A stretch of 64,000 nt of DNA from Luidia sarsii (lineage: Eukaryota > Echinodermata > Asteroidea > Paxillosida > Luidiidae): contig OX465105.1 of NCBI GenBank assembly GCA_949987565.1, positions 24,003,474 to 24,067,473 of the forward strand, written 5' to 3'. Positions 55,905-64,000 of this stretch are shown piece by piece (the first letter of the stretch is position 1; each line of letters starts with the position of its first letter). The notes under the pieces are model-generated. The model did no database searches, was not told the origin of the DNA, and was given only the letters and a program-made list of their open reading frames with translations. A program made the translations under genes and the position numbers.

Positions 55905-56115
55905 CCACAAGCCCGTTGCACACTAGACGAAATCGCCGAGGTCCCTGGCGATGAAATCGCAACCATGTCATGAAATCGCAAATCTGTGGTGTGTGCAAGT
56001 GACCCTTGCAAAACAAATCGCCAGGGACCTTGGTTTTTGATCTCCGAGGTCCAGACCTCCTACAAAATTTCGCACACTTGTCAAAATCGCCGTGATCGTG
56101 TGTGTGAAACGTGAA
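55905..56115. repeat. Internally inverted repeat (AAATCGCCAGGGACC)
   Basis: AATCGCCGAGGTCCCTGGCGA near 55930 is inverted near 56020-56050 (AAATCGCCAGGGACCTTGG, CTCCGAGGTC), and GCACACTAGACG / CGTGTGTGTG-like ends are present. Probably another non-autonomous element; boundaries unclear. Confidence 0.4.
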
Positions 56116-56397
56116 ACGCCGCACACGAGAGCTATCTGCTGAGCAAAAATTATCTCGAGGCCGTTACCTCAGCACGTAGCTCACCGTGTGCGCTGAACTT
56201 TGAGTGAGATTTCTGCCTCAAGAGGCCGTGATACCAATATCTATCCTGTTTGATTTGTTTCGCCTCTCGTGGATGAAAACTCATCGTGTGCGGCGACTTG
56301 AGCTACGTGCTGAGCAAAACAATAATAAACTGGCCAATGAAAGCGCACGCCCTATTCACATGGTTGCCAAAATCAAACAGGATAGATACACTGCGTT

Positions 56398-57240
56398 CAC
56401 ACTTGATCCCGCAAGGAGGATCAGATCCTGCGGTCACGGAGGATCTGATCCAGTGCTGCGTTCACACTGGATCCTGATCCTGCATTGATCGCGCATTGAG
56501 CAGCGGAAACGCTCTCCAAAGGTTATCTACGTAGGTCACTATAGTCATGCGTAGTAGAACGTCAGCACGGCCATGACGCGCGAAACACATAAACACAATC
56601 ATACATGTACACAAAGTCTTGTTTTCGCGCGTTTTTCAAGGCATGGGCCGGATGTGGTCGCTGTAAACCGCAGGATCAGATCCCGCATTGCGTCCCCACT
56701 TGCATGTTGATCTCGCATGCGGCATCAGACCCGGTGTCATGCCAAATATTGTCCCCTGCCAAATAGTGTCCACTCATTAGCACACTGATCGCTGATTGGT
56801 CCAATACGTATGACATTCAACCACCGTGGTTGGGGTATGGTTGCGCACTACACACGCACTGTGTATGGTTGCTGGCCTAACACACGCAACGTTGGGCACT
56901 TTGATACCGTTGGACCCTAACTGTAACCGTTACGCTAACCCTAACCCAAACAGCCCTAATCCTAACCCTAATCCTAATCCCAATCCTAATTCTAATCCAA
57001 ACCCTAACCCTAACGACCCTAATCCTAGTCCTAACGCTAACCAATCAGCGATCAGTATGCTAATGAGCGGACAGTATTTGGCAGGGACACTTTTTGGCAG
57101 GACACCGGGTCTGATCCTTCCCAAAAGGAGGATCAGATCCCGGGATCTGATCCTGATCGCGCAAGCGTTCACACTTGCGTTGATGGCCCTTTGATCGCCC
57201 TTTGATCGCCCTTTGATCGACCTTGCGGGATCTGCTGCAA
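56398..57240. mobile_element. GATC-rich inverted element hosting a nested foldback
   Basis: Left GCGTTCACACTTGATCCCGC and AGGAGGATCAGATCCTGCGG; right AAGGAGGATCAGATCCCGGG and AGCGTTCACACTTGCGTTG. The telomere-core foldback at 56724-57115 lies inside it. Confidence 0.5.
56724..57115. mobile_element. Foldback with degenerate telomere-repeat core, copy 2
   Basis: Left end ATCAGACCCGGTGTCATGCC and right end GGCAGGACACCGGGTCTGAT. The centre, 56917-57040, is CCCTAACCCTAA/CCTAAT-like. Nearly identical to 34363-34750. Confidence 0.85.
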
Positions 57241-57350
57241 TCGATTTCACCAAACTCATCGTAACTTGCGATCAATCGCAAGGCGATGAGCGATGCAAAG
57301 AAACCATACGGCCTATCACAACTTACGATGGATAAGTTGAGTTACAATGT
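57240..57350. mobile_element. MITE family 3, shortened copy
   Basis: ATCGATTTCACCAAACTC, CATCGTAACTTGCGATC, then CAACTTACGATGGATAAGTT. The right end is lost. Confidence 0.6.
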
Positions 57351-57726
57351 TTTATGTGTTAAAGATGAAATTTCGGTGGAATTGCAGCGGTAATGCTCGT
57401 ACACCATAGCTCGTCCTGTTTTAAAACAGCAATTGCTACGAGGGCCTAAAATCTGTAAAATTAACTTTGTGGTTATCTCTGCTTTTGATACTTTTCAAAT
57501 CGACCCTTAATCTTGCGGTCATTTTTCTAATTCTCGAAGAATGAACCGTGGAATACACTCTGTGGGATGTGAGTTACTTTTCGAACGTTCAAAAACAAAA
57601 ACAACGGCCTGTGCCCTTCAAATAGATTATGAGGGAAGCAATTTAAAGTTTGCAAGGTTGGCAAAATGGTGAAGATTTGTCGTTACTTGTAAAGATTCAA
57701 AATTTTAAAACTGTGTTATGTAGTTT

Positions 57727-57850
57727 GCATTGGGCCTGACGTTTCGATCCTAGCAGAACCTCTCTCAAAGGCGGAGCCTTTGAGACAGGTCCTGCTAGGA
57801 TCGAAACGTCAGGCCCACTAAATTGTAAGATTTGCATTTTGGTAACTTTA
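57727..57850. mobile_element. GATCGAAACGT foldback, short loop
   Basis: TTGGGCCTGACGTTTCGATC to GGATCGAAACGTCAGGCCC then ACTAAATTGTAAGATTTGC. Confidence 0.75.
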
Positions 57851-57919
57851 GTCAGTTGCAGTTTGCAACATTTTTCACTTATTTGCATTATTAAAATCAA
57901 ATGGTTGAATTGCTTCTGA

Positions 57920-58056
57920 CTGGCGCCCGCACTCCGGAAAAGACTAGTTGACTATTTGGGAGGCCACCATCTATGAGCTGGATAGCTCAGATGGTAGAAC
58001 ACTGGTACGTTAGTCCAGAGGTCTCGGGTTCAAGTCCCGGTCCAGTCAAAGTTTTC
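57920..58056 (+). repeat. tRNA-derived SINE-like repeat with 5' leader
   Basis: Leader 57930-57974 (AAAGACTAGTTGACTATTTG, GGCCACCATCTATGA), then the tRNA-like part 57975-58047: CTGGATAGCTCAGATGGTAG and GGTCTCGGGTTCAAGTCC, ending GGTCCAGTCA. This is the best B box of the five copies. The anticodon arm does not fold well. Confidence 0.68.
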
Positions 58057-58389
58057 TTTGCCATTTCTGAAATTATTATTATTATTTATTCAGCCATCAC
58101 AAACATTGTCCACAAAACAGACAATACTTCCAGATGGGCTTGGAACAGCAAAACCATAGTAGTGATGATCCTTAGACCTGTTACATCTATACGCAATATT
58201 TATCGCTGCCCACAAAAATTCTTAGCCTTGCCAAACCCCAAAATAAAGAAATAGGACGGCGGTGGCGCATTTGGGTCACCATACCCATCATAATTAATTG
58301 TTTCCTTTGCAACCCCGTCAAATTTCGATCAAGAGGGCGCTCTATAAGCAAACCGTAACCCCCACTTCGTCGTATGTTGGTGCGACCAT

Positions 58390-59338
58390 CTGCCGAGTAT
58401 GAATATGCATCAGGTACTGACGCCACTGCAAAACATCCGTATTCGTACCACTAGTGGCAAACGGCAAAAGTTGGTGGGCTTGACGTTGTTTGAAAAAAAA
58501 AATGATGATTAGATGAGCAATAGGACCTTTATCTCAAAATCAAAGCGACTTTGTATACTTTTTTCTTTATCTTATCAAGCAAATGCATCTTTGAAATGGC
58601 GGGGTACGTATTAAGTCGTGAACCCCAAACACGACGGGTGGCGCTCTCACCTCCGACCCTTAAACTGATCAACTATAGGTTGCGTTTGATTTATATATCA
58701 GCTTGGATCGAGTGGTCTTCTAGCCATGGTTATCGATGATATATAAAAATGTTGCAAACTGCTTATACTGACTAAAATTACCAAAATGCAAATCTTTTGA
58801 AATTTAGTGGGCCTGACGTTTCGATCCTAGCAGGACCTTTCTATGACTGCATTTGAGAAAGGTCCTGCTGCGATCGAAACGACGTCAGGCCCACTAAATT
58901 TCAGACATGGTTATCGATGTGAAGAAATTAATCTAGTACAGACGTAGATCTGCGCATGCGCTACTAACCCTAACCCTAACCCTTTGTGTATACATTGAAT
59001 TATTCTCGGCTGAGACGAGCGCCAACTCTTCACAGGGTTGCTCCACAACTACATCAATAATTATATCATTGTACATACATACATGTACATGATACATGTA
59101 CATTGTAGCCAATAATAATTATCATTCTCAGCTTAGAAGAGCGCTAGCTGACTCTTCTGTGTTGGTCCACAACAAAACTATAATTATAGCCAATTATTCT
59201 CGGCTGAGTCTCTTCACAGGGTTGCTCCACAATACGGAGTGGTACGGTCAGGGTACATGCCCGTACGAATAATATAATACGGATCGGTGTACGTGTGCAG
59301 GGACTTCAATACCTGATGCATATTCATATATCGGCAGA
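58390..59338. mobile_element. 1-kb inverted-repeat element, copy 2, with nested foldback
   Basis: CTGCCGAGTATGAATATGCA and TGCATATTCATATATCGGCA are the inverted ends. Order of internal blocks is as in 32341-33420, including CTAACCCTAACCCTAACCC near 58962-58980. Interrupted at 58739-58905 by a GATCGAAACGT foldback. Confidence 0.78.
58739..58905. mobile_element. Nested GATCGAAACGT foldback with 14-bp target duplication
   Basis: CATGGTTATCGATG occurs immediately before (58725-58738) and after (58906-58919) the insert, and only once in the uninterrupted copy near 32776. The left end starts ATATATAAAAATGTTGCAAA; the right arm stops after CACTAAATTTCAGA, lacking the last 60 or so bases. Confidence 0.85.
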
Positions 59339-59706
59339 GAGTTGCTCCAAAATACATATAATATTATGTACCTTAGCTTTCACTTTACAGAGTGCACGGA
59401 CGGGCCATCCCCCAGTGGCGGCCAATCAATCAACCCGCAGCGGGACGGCACCTAGGCAACGTGAATAGTGTACACAATGCGCCATTTTCTTTTTGATCGC
59501 GCTCACACAATGCGTCGAATTGCGGGCCTCCAAAATACAAAGCCGGCTGTGTGACAACTCGAAGCTACCGTCTCATCCGCGTGGTTTTATATATCTGTCT
59601 ATTTACTTCCCCCACCGGCCCTGAATGGGAGTTGTGACACTAACACTAACAGCGGTGATAATATACACGATCAAGGGATAGAGGAACTAATTCGTCTTCG
59701 GTCAGA
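59339..59706 (+). promoter_or_regulatory. Probable promoter and 5' region of gene C
   Basis: GC-richer, repeat-free sequence before the start codon. No clear TATA box at a fixed position; specific sites are not assigned. Confidence 0.3.
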
Positions 59707-59850
59707 ATGTCGAACGAAAACGAGTTGGACGATGAGCAGAACGAGGAAGAGAGCGTGGTGGATGAGCTGGATGAGAACGACAATCGCCCGCCAGGGAGCC
59801 GAGCCCCGAGCAGGGCCAAGAGTCGGGGCAGCATAGGCGACGATCGCAAG
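59707..59850 (+). CDS. Gene C exon 1: acidic N-terminus of unrecognised protein
   Basis: 48 codons from MSNENELDDEQNEEESVVDE, then Pro/Arg/Ser-rich (RAPSRAKSRG), ending GDDRK in phase 0 before a non-ideal donor GTTCGT. No signal peptide, so probably intracellular. It joins exon 2 without frame change. The family is not recognised; the composition suggests a disordered nuclear or cytoskeletal protein tail, which is a guess. Confidence 0.6.
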
Positions 59851-60020
59851 GTTCGTGTTGATCTTAGTTCTTATACTTCATGCACGATTTCTACATGTTT
59901 TCCCGTCGCATTTGATTTTCGTAAGATCTTATTCTATTTCTATAATTTTTTGTATAAACCCTTGAAGTTGAAGTTGAACGACAGTCAAACACCAAAATCG
60001 TTGATGTGAAGGCGGTATGC

Positions 60021-60157
60021 TAGTCCCACTTATTGGACCGCTAGGAGCTCCCCTTAAACGAGTTTTGAGATTGTCTAGTCGCACTAGTGCGACAGATAAT
60101 CTCAAAACTCGTTTGAAACTTTAAGGGGAGCTCCTAGCGGCCCAGTAAGTGGGACTA
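60021..60157. mobile_element. 137-bp palindromic MITE with 9-bp target duplication
   Basis: Arms TAGTCCCACTTATTGGACCG and CGGCCCAGTAAGTGGGACTA continue inward through GCTAGGAGCTCCCCTTAAA and AACGAGTTTTGAGATT to a TAGTCGCACTAGTGCGA centre. GCGGTATGC stands directly before and after it. Confidence 0.85.
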
Positions 60158-60194
60158 GCGGTATGCCTAATCTTTGAAATAGCAATAAATTACT

Positions 60195-60380
60195 GACTTA
60201 TTTTTAGTAGGGCCTAATCTAATTAGTATTACTAATATTAATAATACTGAGTAATACTACTAGTAATAATTATAGTAAGTAATACAATACTAAATTATTA
60301 CTAGTAGTACTAGTAGTAGTAGTAGTAGTACTATTACTAAAGTAATTATTATTAAATTATTATTATTACTAGGTCAGTGT
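60195..60380. repeat. TA-rich trinucleotide-like repeat
   Basis: Mixed TAATAC, TAGTAG and ATTATT repeats, including (TAG)n at 60305-60330. Confidence 0.8.
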
Positions 60381-60934
60381 AGTACTTTTAAAACTAGTCC
60401 GAGTAACTTGGACCCTTACAATCGGCCTTTAAAAAAAAAGAGGGGTCGGGCGATAGTAGGGTTCAAGATTTTCAGTAGGGAAACACAAGCAAATAACGAT
60501 GTGTTCGACTCCATGACTACCCCCGACCGAAATCCCCAGATTTTACCCCGAAAACACCTGTGAAACCATCCCACGCACCCATCTTTGGACCAAGTGAGAA
60601 TCAACAATTTCAATACTGGTCGTTTGTTTTACTCACATTTGGGGGAAAAAGGAGAAATTTCCCCTCAGGTGATCGAGATTCGAGAATATTCTCTCCCATC
60701 CGACGAGCAAAAAGGAGGCCATCTTTGTATTTAAACAAAATTGACGTCTGGGAACCGGATGCACAGTCTGTGGGGCTCTGTGAGTGTGCGCGCGCATGCC
60801 TGCATTGAGCCCCTGCGACTGTTTCCCGAAAAGCACAAAGCAACGTCCGGACATTGCGCGCTGCATGCTGTGAACCAAATTTTTTGAGACTCATGCCCGC
60901 TCATTGGACCCAGTAAGTTACTAGTAAATACTAG
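60381..60934. other. Intronic stretch, nothing recognised
   Basis: Short frames without motif or splice support. Confidence 0.4.
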
Positions 60935-61110
60935 TCTTAAAATTTAGTGGGCCTGACGTTTCGATCCTAGCAGGACCTTTCTCAAAGGCAGAGAGAAAGC
61001 CTTTGAGAAAGGTCCTGATAGGATCGAAACGTCAGGCCCACTAAATTTTAAGATTTACATTTTGGTAATTTTAGTCAGTAAGCAGTTTGCAACATTTTTG
61101 TATATCACCT
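60935..61110. mobile_element. GATCGAAACGT foldback with long right flank
   Basis: CTTAAAATTTAGTGGGCCTG to CAGGCCCACTAAATTTTAAG, followed by the full family tail (GATTTACATTTTGGTAATTT ... GCAACATTTTTGTATATCAC). Confidence 0.8.
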
Positions 61111-61141
61111 TAAGTAAATACTAGTACTATAGGCTAGCACT

Positions 61142-61215
61142 TTGCCTTTGACAGAGAAAGGTCCTGCTAGGATCAAAACATCATGCCCTCTAACTTTTGA
61201 GATTTATTTTATATT
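61142..61215 (+). repeat. Single arm of GATCGAAACGT family
   Basis: GAGAAAGGTCCTGCTAGGATC then AAAACATCATGCCC and TCTAACTTTTGAGATTTATT. Confidence 0.65.
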
Positions 61216-61850
61216 TTACTTCAAACTAGTAGTAGTACTAGTAGTAGTACTGTATCGTGGGAACCCCCGTTTTCGACGCTACACGTTTTCGACGCTTAGC
61301 CTTCTAACTCACATCGCACGATGAAAATAACTCCGTATAATGATCTCAGACTTCGTATCTTACAGTTGGTTTCCTTCTCTTGTCCGTCACTGAAAATGTG
61401 GAAAGTTAAGGCTTTTCCAGTAGGCCAAACTCTGTGATTCAAAAAGTTGCTCTTTTGGGGTCTTTTTTCCTAGGTACAAAATTGGCAGTTGCTTCGAAGC
61501 TCCAGTTTTCTTTATTGTTGTATTGTTGTCGAAAACCGGTTATTGGATACTACTACTACTAGCATTCCATTGGGCATTGGCCTTGTCACTTTGTTGTACA
61601 GTTCACATTTTATGGGAAGTGACCGGAAGATTCACTTTTCTAGACCCCAATGCATCCTTGGTAAGCTACATCAAGCCAGAGCAGCTAGATGCTGGTGATT
61701 TTTCGTTTGCAATTAATTCCAAATTGTCCAGTGGCATTTGATAGTCTCCTGGTTACCAGTAACCCGTGTTTGCTCAGTGGTTTATAGTTAGTCCCATATC
61801 AGCCTGAGCTCCCTTCTGTAAAGACAATATTTACTCTCCTTCATTCTACT

Positions 61851-61974
61851 GGCAGTGCACATGTTTGGCCTAATTACTGGCCAGTAGTTTCCACACCTTG
61901 ACAATAGGTGGGCAGTGCACATGTTTGGCCTAATTACTGGCCAGTAGTTTCCACACCTTGACAATAGGTGGGCA
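61851..61974. repeat. Exact 60-bp tandem duplication
   Basis: GGCAGTGCACATGTTTGGCC ... CACCTTGACAATAGGTG occurs at 61851-61910 and again at 61911-61970 without a difference, then GGCA of a third copy. Confidence 0.92.
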
Positions 61975-62213
61975 AACAGTGTCAATGTACAGTACAACCT
62001 CTTTTGGGAATAGGCCTACCTATTAGCAGTTGTTTGGTTTCTACCCTTGTTTATAATCCTGCCAAGTAGGAGGCACACAGTGGGAAATTGGGCCCATTAT
62101 TACAAAGGGAGGATAACAACTGTTTAAAATAACAGTGACTGTCAATAAAAACCTTTCCTGCATTATTGAACCATCTCCCAAAAGGAAAGAAAAACTGAAT
62201 TCTGTCTATATCC

Positions 62214-62232
62214 ATCTCTCCCACTCTTTCCC

Positions 62233-62285
<53 letters not shown>

Positions 62286-62821
62286 TTTCCCTCTTCCTCT
62301 CTCTCTCTCTCCCTCTCTCTCCCTCTCTTCCTCTCTCTCAATCTCCATCTCTTTCTCCCTCTATCTGTCTCCCTGGCTTTCCCTCTCTTTCTTCCCCTCC
62401 CTCTTTTTTCCCTCTCCCCTTCTCTCTCTCTCTCTTTTCCCCTCTCACCCTCTTTCTCCCTCTCTCTGTCCATCTCACTTACTTTTTCACCCTATCTCTG
62501 TCTCTTTGTCTCCCTCTTCCCTCTCCCCCTCTCTTTCCCTCTCTCCCTCTCTTTCCCTCTCTACCTCCCTCTCTCTCTTGCTTCCTATCTCTCCCTCTTG
62601 TTCCCTCTCTCTCCATCTCTCTCCCTCTTTCTCCCTCTCTCTTCCAATCTCCCTCTCTTTCCTTCTTTCTCCCTACTCTCTCCATCTCTCTGTCCATCTT
62701 GCTTCCTCTGTCTCTCTCTCTTCGCTTTCTCTCTCTTTCTCTCTCTCTCTCTTTCTCTCTCTCACTCTCTCTCCCCCCCCCCCCTTCTCTCTCTCTCTCT
62801 CTCTCTCCCCCCTCTCTCTCC

Positions 62822-62853
<32 letters not shown>

Positions 62854-63098
62854 TTCTCTCTCTTTTTCTCTCTCTCTTTTTCTCTCTCTCTTTCTCTCTC
62901 TCTCTTTCCCTCTCTCTGTCTCTCTCACCATTGCTCTCTTTCTCTCTCTCTTTCTCTCTCTCTTTCCCTCTCTCTGTCTCTCTCACCATTGCTCTCTTTC
63001 TCTCTCTCTCTTTCTCTCTCTCTTTCCCTCTCTCTGTCTCTCTCACCATTGCTCTCTTTCCCTCTCTCTTTCCCTCTCACCATTGCTCTCTTTCTCTC
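62214..63098. repeat. CT-rich simple repeat reaching the gene C exon 2 acceptor
   Basis: TCTCTCTCTCCCTC and CTCTTTCTCTC runs, ending in about three copies of a roughly 60-base unit with GTCTCTCTCACCATTGCTCTC. The sense strand is pyrimidine-rich and would act as an extremely long polypyrimidine tract. Long open frames are artefacts. Confidence 0.88.
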
Positions 63099-63108
63099 TG
63101 ACACACAG

Positions 63109-63259
63109 ACGATAACCCGCAGAGGAAGGAAGTCATCGGCCCGCCCGGACAGTGCGATGTCCGGCGGTGACGATAACGAACTCCGTCTGGACGAGAGGTC
63201 CAAGTCAGAGTCAACCTTCAGCGAGAGCAGTGGTTTCGACACAGACCTGGAGGTGGAAG
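63109..63259 (+). CDS. Gene C exon 2: Ser/Arg/acidic segment
   Basis: TITRRGRKSSARPDSAMSGG, DDNELRLDERSKSESTFSES and SGFDTDLEVEG, with acceptor CACACAG and donor GTGATT. Starts in phase 0 and ends in phase 1. GC-rich and unlike the flanks. The gene continues beyond the window; no domain is recognised. Confidence 0.62.
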
Positions 63260-64000
63260 GTGATTGTCCCAAAACGATACCCTAAAAAAAAACACTCGTG
63301 TCTCGCACAATTCACAAATGAATCACTTTTTCTCTGAATCAATTTGTAAGGCTTGACTCCAGTAGTAGCCCAGGCCACTGGATATCTCCTCTGGCCAACT
63401 GAAACTGTGGGATCAGTAGCCCAACTGGCTGTCTGAAACTCATCGGAAGGATATAGAGCCGCCACTCTAGGCACTAAAATTCAAAGCAGGCCACCAAAAG
63501 TTTCAGTTTGGCCACCTGGACAAATTGCCCCAGTGGCCGGACTGGCCGTCCCTTGAAGACTATAAGCAGTAGACCCTGTTTGAGGGTTGCTACAAGCTGT
63601 CAAAAGGCATCTTCCCGTACTCCAGATGAATAACTGCCACAGATGTTAACTGCTTTTTGTCATTGTGAACCTTGAAAAGAGGTCTCTGCTTTGGAGAGAG
63701 AGAGGTGTTTATGTTTTTGTGGAGAGTGCTTCTCTGGCAACATTTACTGTGCAGTCCAAAAGTGTCTAGTAATCCCCGCTTCCTGAAAGAAGAAGGAAGG
63801 CCGCACAATGCATGCCTTCAGCAGCGGGCCCCTGTGTGTTTGCAGCCACCGCTACTCAGTGTGACCATGGAGGAATAAGTCTCTACTTATTCCTCCATGG
63901 TGTGACATTGTCCCCCCCCCCCCCCATCGATTCCCTCCTGACAGCGGGGACCGTTATGAGTCCGGAACCCCAAACAGCCTGAATGCAACGGCTCACTTGT
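63260..64000 (+). other. Gene C intron 2 (partial), nothing firm
   Basis: A perfect hairpin at 63864-63901 (ACCATGGAGGAATAAGT, loop CTCT, inverse) and a C run near 63913. No exon is supported. Confidence 0.45.

Larger units (their letters stand above)
59851..63108 (+). other. Gene C intron 1
   Basis: Contains a 137-bp palindromic element, a TAG/TAA-type repeat, two GATCGAAACGT copies, a 60-bp tandem duplication and about 0.9 kb of CT repeat ending next to the acceptor (CACACAG). Confidence 0.6.

Noticed and set aside
62135..63115. 326-codon Ser/Leu/Pro frame
   Set aside because: CT simple repeat. Only the segment after the acceptor at 63108 is exon-like.

Overview
The window looks like animal (metazoan) nuclear DNA, probably from a marine invertebrate. 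It has short GC-rich exons with GT/AG splice sites and large introns. It is dense in small inverted-repeat elements, tRNA-derived repeats and minisatellites, and carries short CTAACCC (TTAGGG-type) telomere-like blocks. No bacterial-style operons, Shine-Dalgarno sites or CRISPR arrays are visible. An echinoderm or a related invertebrate deuterostome is my best guess, from the repeat style and the clustered matrix metalloproteinases; the sequence alone does not prove it.

Three genes are supported. Gene A (+ strand, coding exons 8967-20367) is a complete 8-exon matrix metalloproteinase (MMP) of 587 codons: signal peptide, propeptide with cysteine switch, polybasic furin-type site, [11 protein letters not shown] zinc site, Pro/Lys-rich hinge, four-bladed hemopexin domain and a hydrophobic C-terminus that could be a GPI-anchor signal. 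Gene B (- strand, 49387 down to 26439) is a second 8-exon MMP of 495 codons with exactly the same intron phases (0,2,1,1,0,1,1). Its zinc site reads HLIGHSIGLGH: the three zinc histidines and the Met-turn remain but the catalytic glutamate is leucine. It therefore appears to be an intact, secreted MMP pseudoprotease. A and B are convergent (tail to tail), about 6 kb apart, and are presumably old paralogues. Gene C starts at 59707 (+) and runs off the right end; only two exons of an acidic, Ser/Arg-rich N-terminus are seen and the family is not recognised.

Layout: 1-8.4 kb intergenic with small inverted-repeat elements, foldback elements and a CT-rich array; 8.5-20.4 kb gene A, whose introns hold a 1-kb CTG/TTG-type repeat, polypyrimidine tracts and several miniature inverted-repeat elements; 20.4-26.4 kb intergenic with a 46-bp minisatellite; 26.4-49.4 kb gene B, whose introns hold 10-bp, 28-bp, 47-bp and GGTC-type arrays and many elements; 49.4-59.4 kb intergenic with a GA-rich tract, LINE tails, foldbacks and tRNA-like repeats; 59.4-64 kb the start of gene C, with about 0.9 kb of CT repeat running up to its exon 2.

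The most notable signals are the dead MMP paired with a live-looking one, a repeat family carrying a match to the histone mRNA 3' stem-loop with compensating base changes, a foldback family whose arms resemble half of a hammerhead ribozyme core, inverted-repeat elements with a degenerate telomere-repeat core, and two element insertions whose target-site duplications can be read directly.
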